Part shown: one piece after another, positions 22,172 through 34,888 of the stretch
How positions within the stretch are numbered: position 1 is the first letter of the stretch
How the letters are laid out: every line of letters starts with the position of its first letter
Assembly: GCA_029531795.1 (NCBI GenBank)
Contig: JAPEIS010000001.1
Coordinates: 5,022,001-5,086,000, forward strand
Direction of reading: 5' to 3'
Source: Sclerotinia nivalis
Lineage: Eukaryota > Ascomycota > Leotiomycetes > Helotiales > Sclerotiniaceae
DNA: 64,000 bases
Translations under genes and position numbers: made by a program
Notes under the pieces: generated by a model
The model's database searches: none
The model's input: the letters and a program-made list of their open reading frames with translations, nothing else
Told to the model about the DNA's origin: nothing

Positions 22172-23931
22172 ATGACACCTGATGCAAATGCAACTCAACA
22201 GGGATCTACATCACCATCGTCCGACCAGCGGCATCTGAGCGTGGCCTATTCTACACCTGGTGATCGGGAGGAGGGAGAATCTTCAAATGCGCTGGGCGAT
22301 GTTGGGGAAGGAGGAACTCCGAATGCTGAGCAAGGGGAGGGTAGTGGAGTTGGAGGTGCGAATAGTGGAGGGGAATCTTCTAAGAAGAGAAAAGTTCCAC
22401 CAGCGGATGAGAGGAGGACGGGCGCAAGGGGTGTGGCTAATTTAACGCCAGAGCAATTGGCGAAGAAGAGGGCAAATGATCGAGAGGCGCAGAGGAGTAT
22501 AAGACAAAGGACGAAGAATCAGATAGAGGGATATGAGAGGAAGATTAGGGAATTGACTAGCCAGCAACCTTACCAGGAGTTACAAAATGTAATAAGGCAG
22601 AAGGAAATGGTGGAGCAGGAGAACTTGGATATCAAGAAAAGGTTATCACAGATTATTGCGCTCATTACACCAGTACTTGGTACTCATGGTCAGTAATTGG
22701 GTTTGTGGCTCAGCGGATTCGCAGAGGCAGCTTAGTTGATAGCTAACTTGGGAATGCAGGACTCGAAATCCCTCAATTACCACCGCAACCAACCTACCCT
22801 CCTCCCAATCAACCAAATTCCGCAAATCGCAATGCATCTACTCCAAATAGTATAGCCTCACCCAGCACCGTCGGGGGACATTCATGGCCAGCCACTACCG
22901 TGCCAATAGGCCCAACCCAAGATTCCAGAACGTTCATTCAAACACAGCAAACACAGCAATTAGCACAACAACGACATGATATGGTACACAACCTTGATAT
23001 AGGGCCCGAAAGACTCGGTCTGGATTTCCTTCTACAAGAAGGTCAACGCCATAAAATACCTATTCCTCCTGCTGGCGCACAAGAAACCTTTGGGTTTCAA
23101 CAAGTACAAAGACCAATAGAAAGTGTGAGTCCCAGGGACACGCATCATCGAAGCAATTCAATAGCTAGTAATGCCACAAATTATCATGCTCCAAATCCAG
23201 CCTCGGGCTCGAGCTCAGAAGCAAACGGTTATACCGCTCCTATCCGAAACGGGCCCCCTACATGTCCTCTAGACAGCCTCCTCCTCGACTTTCTCCACGA
23301 GCGCCAAGCCGCCGCATTCGACGGTCTTCCTATCCCAAAACTCGTAGGACCCGCCTATCCTTCCGTATCCAGCCTCTTAAATCCTTCCCGAGGGATCACT
23401 TCCCATCCCGTCTCAAAAGTCTTCACAGATATCCTCGCCACATTCCCAGATCTTTCTACCCTACCCGAAAGAGTAGCAGTCCTCTATATAATGTTCCTCC
23501 TCATGCGCTGGCAAATCCACCCGAGCCAAGCGAACTACGATCGTCTCCCCAGCTGGATCACTCCGCGTCCCAGTCAACTCTTCACTCCACACCCAGCATG
23601 GATCGATCATCTTCCCTGGCCCAAAATGCGCGATGTCCTCGTCCGCGACTATAATCCTCGTGATTATCTATTCGATAATTTCTTCATCCCGTTTACTTCT
23701 ACATTGAGTCTCAATTGGCCATATGAACCTACAGATGCACTCTTAAATTCAGGGGGAGGTATAGGAGGAACGGGTTTAGGATTTAGTGAGGAGGGGGAGT
23801 TACTGATTAATCCTGTTTTCGAGAGACATCTCAGGAAGTTAGAGAATTGGAGTTTGGGGCCCGCGTTTGCGAATGCGTTTCCCGGCTTAAGGGATTCGTA
23901 TCGAATTAAGATTGATGGGGATAGGCGGTAG
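22172..23931 (+). CDS. bZIP transcription factor with C-terminal DUF3425 domain
   Basis: Predicted nuclear regulator of 562 residues. Exons 22172-22688 and 22760-23931 join across an intron GTCAGT..TGCAG in phase 1. An N-terminal Ser/Gly/Glu-rich stretch (1-75) contains KKRKVPP, a likely nuclear localisation signal. The basic region and zipper span about 95-165: LAKKRANDREAQRSIRQRTK, with the N-x-x-x-Q-R-x-x-R pattern of fungal bZIPs, followed by heptad Leu/Ile residues. The middle is Pro/Gln-rich. The last third carries DUF3425: TCPLDSLLLDFLHERQ (about 355), PSVSSLLNP, FPDLSTLPERVAVLYIMFLLMRWQIHP (about 420), and a PAWIDHLPWPKMRDVLV block. This architecture is an expanded family in filamentous ascomycetes, often tied to stress or secondary metabolism. 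The target genes cannot be read from sequence. Confidence 0.88.
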
Positions 23932-24989
23932 AGGAGAGGGCGCAGAGAGGATTTCTTGTATAAATTTAGGGTTGGACAAGGGTAGATTGTGTGATGGGAT
24001 GAATAGATTATGAACTATCATATCATACAAGTATTTTTATATATAAGGAATGCAAGGGAAGAAAAGGGATGAAAAGTAGAGAGAAAGGCAAACTTCTTCC
24101 TCGTCAATTTAAACTTACTATATATTGTATTATATTATATTATATTATAAAGATTTTAAAGGATTTATTCATAAACTAGATAGGGCTGGGATTATGGTCG
24201 AGGGTCGGGATGGGGAGGTATTTGGCTGGAGCTTGGGGGTTGGAATTGGAATTGGAGTTGGATAGAAAGACGCATGTATATACATATGATTAGATAGGTA
24301 GGTATAAGAAATTAGTAAATGAAGATATATACAATATATACTTACATCGATATGTTAGAGATATAAATATATAAATCAATCGATTTTGATTTTGATTTTG
24401 ATTTTGTTGATTTTGTTGTTGTTGAGAAGACGGAAAGATAGAAAATGAACGAAAAGAGAAAGGAAGAAAAGATAGAAGAAAAAAAAGAAAGAATACAGAT
24501 AAAAACTCGGAAATTATAAATTGAAGGATTGATAAATGGATAATGAGATGAGGATGAGGAGTAAGATTAAGTAAGTATTTATTTGATACTACTTATTTAT
24601 GTACCTAGGTATGCTAAGATGAATTATTGATGTAGTGAGTCTTCGGAGTTGGTGAATATTGAATGAATGGTCTATTATTCATTAGTGATGTTGAGAGGAT
24701 AGTGGATAGTAAATAGGCAGTGATTATTGTTTGTGATGGGATGACAATTGATTTCGATATCATCGTTCCAATTCCCTTCCCATTTCTATACATATCACAT
24801 ATTGTTCAATATCAGTAACCAGAGAGCGAACTTCGAAACGAGAACTTTTTATTCCAGTGTCGTATTGTATCCCTTGCAGGGATACACTATCGTGATTTCA
24901 GAATATCTAGTTCAACCCATCCATCCATTCATCCGTCCCAAAGGTTCATTCATTCGTTCAAAATCGTAGTCTCCTTAACTCAAAACCAT
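23932..24989. other. Convergent intergenic region with simple repeats
   Basis: About 1 kb between convergent genes. It is very AT-rich, with a (TATAT)n run at about 24126-24149, four copies of ATTTTG at 24383-24406, and purine-rich GA/AAAG tracts around 24420-24500. No coding signal. Confidence 0.6.
24383..24406 (+). repeat. ATTTTG hexamer microsatellite, 4 copies
   Basis: Four exact copies of ATTTTG followed by degenerate TTGTTGATTTTGTTGTTGTTG. Lies in 3' intergenic DNA; likely neutral. Confidence 0.9.
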
Positions 24990-27435
24990 TTACTCGGGTC
25001 CCCAGCCTTCTATCGCCTCATCGACCTGATCTCTATATACCTGTTGAGTCTTGCACTGCTCAAGGAATACTTTGTACTTAATATCCAACAACCTCTTCTC
25101 ATTGGCGTTCTTTCCTGGTCTGGTGACCTTGCCTGGCTTGCTCATTCTATCCATGATACTCCATAGCTCCTCTGTCTTGCCTTTTTTATCTGCACTAGCT
25201 GCTTTGGCACCCAACATGGCGGCACCGTGGACAACGGCTGCGTGTACGTATCTGGGAATCAGAACTGGCATGGCGCAGGTGGTAGCCATAAGTTCCATGA
25301 GGATTTTATTTTGGCATTGTGAGCCGGACATGAAGATAGAGGTGATGGAGTGTCCGGCATTATTCATGGTTTCAACGATTTGGCGCGTTTGCATGGCGAT
25401 AAATTCCATGGTGGCATAGTAATAAATGGCTAGGCCGTCCATGCTACGGTCGTTGGTAAGACCAATAACTGAACCAGTCATCTTTGGGTTGGCAATTGGT
25501 GAACGGTTACCCCAAAGATCACCGTAAAAGAAGAAGTGACGTCCAAGGTATGAGATGGTTGGAGCGTTCTCCTTCTCCATCAATTCCTCGAGATGAGAGT
25601 TTAGATAATCGTATATACTGGTATTAAATGATTCCGCCATGGACATGGCCTCATTATACGCTGGATGGGTCTCCAAGACGTGTTTGAGGAGTTCGCCAGT
25701 AGCCGATTGGCCACCTTCTGCCATCCAGTAACCAGGAAGTAGAACATCTCGGTAAGGACCCCAGACTCCATCAACGAAAACAGGCTCGCGTGACATTGCC
25801 AAATGGCAGGTGGAGGTACCAGCTACAGCTGCAAGGCGACTGAATGCTTGGGAGATGTCGTTCTTGGGTGCTCCGGTATCAAGATAATCTGTTCCAAGGT
25901 TGACTTTTGCACCAACAGTACCGATCCATCCGGCATATGCGTCAATAACACCACTTCCTATAGCAATACCGGCTGGAAGTCCAAGTTCATTACCGGCCTT
26001 TTCGCTAAGAGTACCAACAAGTTCACCGGCGCTGAGATAGTTGCCGTTCTGCATAGTTATGTTAGCATTTATCCGGATGATTAAAAATCATAATTCGCAG
26101 TTAGAAGCGGGCTTACTACTCCATTAACTCCTCCCATTCGCTTGAAGTTATCTTTTGCAAGATCACCCAAACCAATAGCTTCGTAGAAGTCCTCTTGCCA
26201 TCCCTTTACACTTCCGTCGACACCGACTGGAACAAATCCCTGCTTGCAGACAGTACTACAAAAGCTTCTGCTTTCATTGCCAGTCGCAATATGTGTCAAA
26301 GCATCCGCCAAATCGTAGAACTTGCAGCGATCAAAGAGCTCAGGTGGCATGTTGTTCTTTAGCCATAGGACTTTGGGAATTTCCATCTCAATGCTCATCT
26401 TTCCTCCAAGGTATCGTAGCAGATTGTGTTCAGTTGCATTAATTTTCTTTACCTCTTCGACTGGTCTGTGGTCGAGCCATAAAATAACGTTGCGGTCATT
26501 GCCATCATTTGCGAAGTTTGGACCGGTGACAGGTACTGGTTCATCAGTATCCTGTGAGAATACTGCTAAGGAACAAGTAGCATCAAAACCGATACCGCGA
26601 ATTGTTGTTGGGTCAATGTTGTGTTGGCTGAGAGCTCTTTGCACACACATGCAAATACATCTCCAGATGTCTGTTGTAGACTGTTCATAGTATCCGACTT
26701 CTGGTTGCCATAGGCCAATGTTCTCTGTAGCCACTATCAAATATTAGGGCTTGATACCTGGTATTGAGGGCGTATAACTCACAGGCTTTAATATCTCCTG
26801 AAGCATCGATAATACACGCTCTTGCTGATCCCGTTCCAACATCTATTCCGACTGTTTATCACAAGAATCAGCTATTGTCCACAGGCAAAGAAATTTCTAC
26901 TATTGAAACTAGTAGAATTGTCTCCTCAAGTCCTTCCGGAGCACGAATTGAAGAAAGGAATGGAGCAAAGCTTACTGAAATGGTCTACATGAGGGTTTAA
27001 ATCGTTATGTGGACTATAGACATATCAGTACAAAGTGCCTTTCATTCTTGTTATCGAAGTAGCAATTGGCCTTTATTTGACGCCAAAACTTCTTATTGTC
27101 GAACCAATTCGGGGTACTCGATGAATTTATATTTCCAAATCCGATTTTGTCTGATCTCAATTCGAAAAACCGAAGTTTTGAGTGTTGGGCGTCCACCAGA
27201 CCCAATGTCCGAGTTCGGCGCGAACATCCAAACATGATGAATTGGTATTTTTGAGAATGAAACGAGAAGTACTCACTCCATACTCGCTTGGCGCGATGGT
27301 CTATAAGATATATAGTCAGTACAGAGATCTAATTATGCGCAAATGCATGAATTATTGAGGATAAAATTGTTACAGAAGAAAACATAGGGCTGCTTACTTC
27401 CTATAGTTTTGACGGAAAGGCAATGAGTGATTCAT
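24990..27435 (-). CDS. FGGY-family carbohydrate (ribulose-type) kinase
   Basis: ATP-dependent sugar kinase, related to the FGGY/YDR109C ribulokinase-like group. Six minus-strand exons join in frame: 27398-27435, 27277-27300, 26976-27013, 26783-26851, 26117-26733, 24990-26048 (614 residues). A second in-frame ATG at 27281, inside the 24-nt exon, would give 595 residues and may be the true start. Key motifs: DHFIGIDVGTGSARACIID (phosphate 1 loop, assembled across three exons), TENIGLWQPEVGYYEQSTTDIWRCI, IGFDATCSLAV, VILWLDHRPVEEV, then LPAGIAIGSGVIDAYAGWIGTVGAK (hinge, catalytic Asp in GVIDAYAG), AGTSTCHLAMS, and near the C-terminus FMSGSQCQNKILMELMATTCAMPV with VHGAAMLGAKAA. Length and motif order fit the family. 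The substrate is not determined; D-ribulose is the best family-based guess. Confidence 0.85.
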
Positions 27436-28569
27436 GATGCCGGTATTTGTATTAATTCCTTTGTCTATTTGTCTCGGTATATCTGATTAGCAAATCTTAC
27501 ACAGGTTATTGATGTACATCGTGGTAGCTAATCCCATTGGATTGGCATGCCGTGTGTGCCAATACTCTTCAATATTGGTGACAGCTGGCGGGGTAAAGAA
27601 GGGGGAATGCGTACCTTATTGACACGATTTGGAGCGTAAAAAGTAGATCTAGTCCTCTATATTAAAAAAAAGAGTATTATATTTGATGTCGTCGCTGCGA
27701 AATAGTTGAGATGTGATGGTATGAAGGATGAAGAAAAGAAAACAGGAAAAAATCCCTAATCTATGCAAAAGTACTTCACGATGCAGACTTGAGCTCGACC
27801 TGTTGAAAGCTCCAGCTTTTTTATATCGTCATAGGCCCCCACCTTTTTCTACCCTTCCCCATTTAAAACTGCAAATCAACCAAATAGAGTGTGGGACGAC
27901 AGTAGCTAACTACAAGTACCTAGTAGGCACTTGACTTAACTTACTTAAGGACTTGGCCCTTGCCCAAGGAGGCACTTTTGAAGTCTCATCATCTGCGCGA
28001 ACCTTAATGAAGTTGTGCCATTCTCCCACCAGTATTCTAGAACCATGATTATGATTTATTCAAATCTCATTAGATTTTAAAGACGTGGGAAAGAAAGCTA
28101 GATAGGGTTCCCATCAAAGTGAAGGAACAACACTGGTATTACCTATTGCCATATTGTCTTTCATTTTATTCATGGGTATTTATGCTATGGAATTGAAAAC
28201 AATAAGATGTTAATGGATGTCAATGACCTCAAAACGAGTTTCACTAGACCCACATATTTACACCCTTCGTGCAGCATTTTCAAATCCTTTGGTTCTCCAG
28301 TGGCAAAAAACAGAGCTAAATAGTGCCATAGAAAGAAGATCCCGAGCTTATCGCTGCGAAAGAAAAGGGTGAGGATCGCTCGTAGAGTCCGGTATTCGGC
28401 CACTTCACCGGCTTTCCTGTTGTTCCGCCTATGAGAAAATCGAGCCCAAAATCAGGAAAGTATGAATCAGCTTTAGATTGTTAAAACACCAAATATGATT
28501 GAATCAATATCTCTTTGCTGCTCAGGCTGTTGTACTGTACAAATGCCGTTCCGGCTACTACCCAGCCTT
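27436..28569. other. Intergenic region upstream of the FGGY kinase
   Basis: About 1.1 kb between two minus-strand genes: promoter of the FGGY kinase on the left and 3' UTR of RPT6 on the right. No coding or repeat feature seen. Confidence 0.5.
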
Positions 28570-29842
28570 CTACTTCCATAATTTCCCTAGACTGACTTCC
28601 TTGTCGTCGTGCTTGTTCAATACCTTCGCTGTCGCCAGGTCAAAATCCTCCTGGGTGACATGAACTCTGCGTTCTCTCAATGCGTACATTCCAGCTTCCG
28701 TGCAAACACCCTTCAACTCAGCCCCTGAACATCCGTTCATCTTCTCTGCAATCTTAGTCAAGTTAATACCACGAGTCAGGTTCATGCTTCGGCTGTGAAT
28801 CCGTAGAATATCAGCTCTGGCTTCAACAGTTGGCGGTGGAAACTCGATCTTTCTATCAATACGCCCTGGTCGTAAAAGTGCAGGATCCAAGATGTCTAAA
28901 CGATTGGTAGCCATGATAACCTTAATTCCCTTAGTTGGCTCGAAACCATCCAATTGATTCAATAGTTCCAACATAGTTCTTTGAACCTCAGAGTCACCAC
29001 CTGAAGACCCTTCCACTCGTGATGATCCAATAGAATCGATCTCGTCCATGAAGATGATGGAAGGGGCGTGTTCTCTTGCCATGACGAATAGTTCTCTGAC
29101 CATTCTTGAACCCTCGCCAATGTATTTTTGAACGAGCTCGGAGCCAGATACTCGGATGAATCTGCAGTCTGTGTGATGTGCAACAGCTCTTGCCAACAAC
29201 GTCTTTCCTGTTCCAGGAGGTCCGTACAAAAGAACACCTTTGGGCTGTGCTATACCGAGAGATTCGAACAGTTCAGGATGCTTAAGACCAAGCTCAATGA
29301 CCTCCTTAATTTCCTTTACTTGTTGATCCAAACCACCAATCATATCATATGTACTATCCGGAACCTTTTCGACCATCATGAGGGAAACAAGCGGATCGAC
29401 GGATGACGGCAGCATCTTTTCGAGCTTATAGGAGTCCGACAGAAGAGTTACCCTCTTTCCCACAGTGAGTTTTGAAATATCAACACTATCCGCGATATCG
29501 ACAACTTCATCTAGAATTAGTAACGTAAACATTATACATCTGCGATAGATTCCATACCATATTTGCCTTCTGGATGCACCTTAACCAACACCTTTTTCGT
29601 ACCCATTACCTTTACCACTTCACCAACATAGGATCCTGGTTGCTGTAATAATCCGAGTTCCTCTCTTAGAAGTCGCACTGTCTCAAGTTAGTTGTCTGCT
29701 TATATATCATATGATTTGCGAAAGTACCTCTGGAGTTGTAATCATTTCGCTGAGCTTCTAATCTTCGTAGAACAGCTTGACCTTGGATGATCTCGAGCTT
29801 CATGCTCTCAATCTTATTATGAAAGAAGCTATCCAACGCCAT
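28570..29842 (-). CDS. RPT6: 26S proteasome regulatory ATPase subunit Rpt6
   Basis: AAA+ ATPase of the 19S base ring that unfolds substrates into the proteasome core. Exons 29728-29842, 29558-29677 and 28570-29510 (minus) give 391 residues, as expected for the family. The start [18 protein letters not shown] leads into an N-terminal coiled coil ([22 protein letters not shown]). The OB-fold block [26 protein letters not shown] is in exon 2. AAA features: [27 protein letters not shown], Walker A GPPGTGKT (about 173-180), pore-loop [14 protein letters not shown], Walker B IIFMDEID (about 231-238), [25 protein letters not shown], and the C-terminal GKLWK, close to the HbYX-like tails that dock into the 20S ring. 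Rpt6 was preferred over other Rpt subunits because of the [13 protein letters not shown] and [13 protein letters not shown] wording. Introns are GTACTT..CAG and GTATGG..TAG. Confidence 0.93.
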
Positions 29843-31205
29843 GATGGATTCGGTTGGAAGATGATGATGATGATGAAAGAAAAGAGAATAGGTTTCGAGT
29901 TATGATGGAAATCTAGGTGGCTTGAACTTTGAACGTTGTTGTTGTATTTCTCCAAGGCTGATCTTTTTGGTGATGCGTACCTAAGGTATCACAAGTCTGC
30001 GTCTCACCTTTGATTGATTTTAGTTGTGTATGGAAGGACACAAGGCTAGGAATGCCTCTCTCGGGTCACGTAAGGCTTATAGTTTTTCTTTTTAGGTAGC
30101 AAGCGTAAACGCGTTCGGTCGGATTTCCTCGTTTCCTTTTCACAAGCAACCTTAGCTAAGCTAAAAGCTCCTAGGTAGGTAATTCCGAATTATCATCAAG
30201 TACCTACCTTTAGTAAGCAATTCCACAGTCATCTTAACAACCAAGGGCCAGTGGACTTTTTCGTTGATATGAAAACCTTGGAAGCCAATCAATCATCATA
30301 CTGTACGAGTGTAACAGATATTTAAATACCTAATAACTACCTAGTAGGTAAATCATGCACTCCAGATTTGAGGATCCATATTCTTGAGAGCTTTAAAGAT
30401 GATAGAAATAGATACAGATACGGTGCCGGCCGATATTTGTAGATGGATGTCTAGATATCCACCTAATACATACGATATATATCATGATACAACTTGACCT
30501 TCCCATCCCCATCACTAACAGTAATCATGAATACCAATTACTAATTCCCAAATCAACCGTGTTGAATGGACAACACAACCCACGCAAAGGTGCTTTGAAG
30601 AAATAAACACAAATACCATCATTGCACATGAAAACGTCTTGGTCTTTCCTTGTCTTTATGTTCAAAGATACCTCAATTGTATAAGCTTATGAGCGGGTTC
30701 CACATAAGACTTAGCTAAAATATGGAAATAGTAACATTCCATTCGATGAGAATCTGTGAGACAAACATGTTTTCCCGGATGCGCCTGATCTTTTTTTTTG
30801 AAGGATGAATGATTCAAATAAATTGCTGCTATCTAGGTAGGTAACCTCAACCCAAGCGCCGCAACCTCGAGAAAAACAATATTACATCTTACATCTTACA
30901 TCTCGATTTCTTTTTTATTTCCTCATACCTTCATTTTCTTATTCATACACCCGTAAAAATAATAACATATCTCGAAAATTCATTCAACCCTTTCTCTTGT
31001 CGAATGCATCATCTGCTCACGGCTGCTGTGTTCTTCGCATGTTCAAGCTTCCACAAACGCGGGAACTAATTACACTAATCAAAGAACTCAGCTTAACCCA
31101 AACCTTAAGCTTGTTTTCATACCCGATGTGCTACTATTGAGAGCATTCTTCTTAACTGGTTGGCAGATAAAAACTTAGTTTGGGTTTCAAAGTTCGAATT
31201 ACAAA
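29843..31205. other. Divergent intergenic region RPT6-VNX1
   Basis: About 1.4 kb between divergent genes. Contains repeated ACCTACCT/AGGTAGGT-type words around 30170-30210, 30340-30350 and 30830-30845, and three ATCTTAC copies near 30885-30902. No GGTGGCAAA proteasome control element was found on either strand by eye. Confidence 0.5.
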
Positions 31206-34200
31206 ATGTCTCGAACTCCCGGCGAGTCTTCATCTGGGAACGATACCCAAAACCCAACTCCAATCCCATCCGGCATGTCAACACCAACAAGTCCAACAGA
31301 TACGCGACATCCATTGTCTAGATATGAGTCTATCTCACAGCAGAATGATGGTCTGGCGGAAAGCTTCCAGTCTACGGACACAATGCGACGGAGACCAGAC
31401 AATACAGGAGGATATGGTACGCTTTCTACATCTTCACGCGAAAACCAATCATGCAACTAGCCACATGTTGATTCGGGGTTCCAAAACATAGATTTACTAA
31501 TGCCAGATATAGGAACTATGCAACCTACTCCCCAAACTCCACAGCCTGGCGACCATAGAAATAGCGAATCTTCCATGACCGGCGAGCGATCTCAGCCTGT
31601 CAATTTGGACTCCTCGCGATCATTCCAGCCAGCCAGATCTCCCATGCTGGGACCTTCCGACCGCGGTCGAACAGGTCAGCGACCAAAAAAGCCTCCCATG
31701 CCACGTCGAGCTTCATCAAACGTACAAGCGCCTCATAGAGGTCAAGAGTTCTCGGTGGATGATGATGTGACTGAGATGGAGGAAGAAATGAACAGGCAGC
31801 AGGCTGGGCTTGGGATTGGTGGTATCGCATCGGGATTTGGACCTTCGAGGCATGGTCCTGGAACTGTGCGGAGGCGCCCTGCTCCAACTCAGCCAACTTT
31901 GCCTAGATTGGATTCTTCCCACGAAGAAGAAGCGGAAGCTGAGGCTGAAGCTGAGGCTGAAGCTGAGGTGGAGGCTTCTACGACTGGTGAAAGGACAAAA
32001 GATGATAATATGACTGCATCGGGTGAAGAGACTTTGCAGGGAGAAGACGGTATCGCAGAGGTAGAGGACGAAGATTCTTTAAGTGATGCGGAAAGCTTTA
32101 CACTAAAGGATCGTCAACAAGCAATAAACGAAACGCATCCTTTCGGTATAAGGATTTGGAAGCCTGCGTTGTACAAAAAGAACCGTTCAGTTCAAAAGAC
32201 AGCCGAGGGCGATATCCATTCATCTCCTGGTGCTCGTGCCAACAAATGGTTGATTTTATTCAACATCATCTGGACACTTGTTTTTGGCTGGTGGCTGGCA
32301 CTTGCAGCATTGACTGGAGCAATTGTATGCTTCGTCTTTGGAGCAGCACCAAGTGCTATTGAATATGGGCGTGTGCTTTTAGGGTTGGCTGGCTATATTT
32401 TCTATCCCTTTGGAAAATTCGTTCGACTCGAACAAGACGAAGCTTATGCCCAGGAAGATCAAGGTGAAGGCCGTACTATCACCGAATACGAACAATGGCA
32501 AAGTGGAGACATTGAAGATGGGAGATTATTCTTTGGACCTCATCACCCAAGATCAATTGTGGGCCGATCAAGGAGAAGTATTGACTCATTTGGTAGTGAG
32601 ACGGATAGTTTACTTGGTCGTTCAAGACGTGGTACTCATCGAGAAGATTCAGCACGCCCCAACAAAAGAAGACTTTTCGGGAGGGGCCAGTGGAATACTG
32701 GACGAGTTATCTTCTTCCTATTCTTTTACGGGCTGATCACGCCTTTACTTTTTATTGCCTCCGGCATATGTTGGTTCCTTGTCTTTTGGATTCCCATGGG
32801 TAAAGTTACGATGCTACTATTTGACCATCTTCGTCGACATCCCCTAGCTTTATCCTTCCAATCCGACTCGGCATATTCTCGTGGATCTATTCCAAATTCT
32901 TCGATTCTCGTTTGCACATACCGCGCCGTGGGAAGCAAGTATTGGAAATACACAGTGGACGGCACAAACATTTTCTTGATAAATCTTATGGCCGTCGTTC
33001 TGTTTGTCATCTTTGATTATTGGATTCTTTTAGAAATGCTCGATCTAAATATCTCCATCACCCACCCGGCATTTCTGTTCATTATGGCCCTGTTATCTAT
33101 TATTCCTCTGGCCTACTTCATAGGGCAAGCTGTTGCCTCGATTTCAGCTCAATCGTCCATGGGACTTGGCGCTGCGATCAATGCCTTCTTCTCAACATTA
33201 GTAGAGGTCTTCCTGTATTGCATCGCTCTGAACCAAGGTAAAGGGCAACTTGTTGAAGGTAGTATCATTGGAAGTATTTTCGCCGGTATATTGTTCCTAC
33301 CAGGATTATCCATGTGTTTTGGTGCTATCAAGAGGAAGACTCAACGTTTCAATGTAAAGTCTGCTGGTGTGACTTCGACGATGCTACTTTTCGCCGTTCT
33401 TGCTGCATTCGGTCCTACTCTGTTCTATCAAATTTATGGAACCGTAAGTTATGAATCTCATCGTAATTGTGGAAATCCTTGCTAACTTCTGTTTACAGCA
33501 TGAACTCAATTGCCTTTCATGCACCGACACATATGATTCAGCAAGTCGCGATTGCCGTCGTTGCTATTTTTCCCAGTCGCCAGCATTGAATGACAGGTTT
33601 TACCTCGAGGCTGTCCGACCGTACTGCTGGTTTGCTGCCGTTCTCCTATTTCTTTCCTATGTCATTGGGCTATGGTTTACACTTCGGACTCACGCAGCAG
33701 TGATATGGAATAATGAAGTAGAAGATAAGCAAAAGCCAGAACCCAGTGGCGCTGGTCCCCAACAAGCTTCAGGCGGAGCTCCACAAACCCGCGCACAACG
33801 ACATGCCCAGACTGCGTCAGATGTCCGTGGAAGCGAAATTCGTGACTCTCAACTCTACAAGCGCATTCTTGGGCAGTCCTTAAAGCAAGCCGGGCTGAAC
33901 CCTAAGGACAACATTTCCGAAGATGTTAGTCACAATGGTTCAGTACAAACGCCTCATTTAGTTCCACCCAAGAGTGCCGCAGGAGATAGCATAAAATCTG
34001 ATTATCAGATACCGGGATTTACGGATATCCAAAATACAACATTTGTTAGAGAAGTGGCCGAAATGGCAGCGACTGCTGCTACAATCGCTGCTCGAGATGC
34101 AGCCCGGCCACCTCATCGGAAAGCATCTACCCATGCACATAAGCTTCCTTCTTTGAGAACAACGGCTGTACATGCGGAACCTGAAGAGGCTGCTCAAGCA

Positions 34201-34888
34201 GAGGCTCATGCCGCAAGTGGTGGGCATGATGCGCCAAATTGGAGCCGAATGAAAAGTTCGGTGATTTTGTGTGGTGCCACTATTCTTTACGCCCTCATTG
34301 CAGAGATTTTGGTCAACACGGTCGACGTAGTTCTTTCAAATGTAGCCATTGATGAAAAGTTCCTCGGTATCACATTATTCGCACTTGTTCCAAATACCAC
34401 CGAGTTTCTTGTAAGCCCTTCTCCTCCCGATCACGTACAAAAAAAAGACTAACACAATTTTCTAGAATGCCATTTCATTCGCAATGAATGGCAACATCGC
34501 ATTATCTATGGAGATTGGATCCGCTTATGCACTCCAAGTGTGTCTACTTCAAATTCCAGCTCTTGTTTTGTTTAGTGCCATCAATGGACAATGGTTAGAA
34601 GGCTCTGATCTCGTCGATAAGTCGTTCACCCTCATATTCCCCCAGTGGGATATGGTGACGGTCATTCTTTGTGTGTTCTTACTTAGTTATATGTACGGTG
34701 AAGGAAAGAGTAACTACTTTAAAGGCTCCATCCTTCTACTTAGCTACCTAGTCGTCATCGTTGGGTTCTACTTTTCGGGAATGACGGATCTTGAATCTAT
34801 GGGCATGAGCCGTTTCGATATCATGGAATCAGGGGGCAGTTTCAAAACCATTGGGAGAGGCAAGTCAGGACATGCTTTTCAACAGTAA
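31206..34888 (+). CDS. VNX1: Low-affinity vacuolar monovalent cation/H+ antiporter (Vnx1-like, CaCA family)
   Basis: Large Ca2+/cation exchanger of 1165 residues, expected in the vacuolar membrane where it exchanges Na+/K+ for protons. Exons 31206-31416, 31492-33443, 33499-34410 and 34466-34888 join in frame. For the first intron, the alternative acceptor at 31506 would only remove five residues. The first ~240 residues are Ser/Thr/Pro-rich and cytosolic, with an acidic (EA)n run (EEEAEAEAEAEAEAEVEA, about 210-230). Then come an N-terminal membrane unit (WLILFNIIWTLVFGWWLALAAL, IFFLFFYGLITPLLFIASGICWFLVFW), the first exchanger repeat (FIGQAVASISAQSSMGLGAAINAFFSTLVEVFLY), a Cys-containing lumenal loop, and the second repeat after a cytosolic loop (ALVPNTTEFLNAISFAMNGNIALSMEIGSAYALQVCLLQIP). 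Both alpha-repeats carry the acidic residue of the GNxxE-type exchange site. The last intron splits the second repeat after TEFL. Confidence 0.88.

Noticed and set aside
27014..27235. 73-codon minus-strand open frame between FGGY kinase exons
   Set aside because: Falls inside the 263-nt intron and does not join in frame to the kinase; no motif.
29843..31205. Proteasome control element (Rpn4-type GGTGGCAAA) upstream of RPT6
   Set aside because: Searched by eye on both strands; no exact match found.
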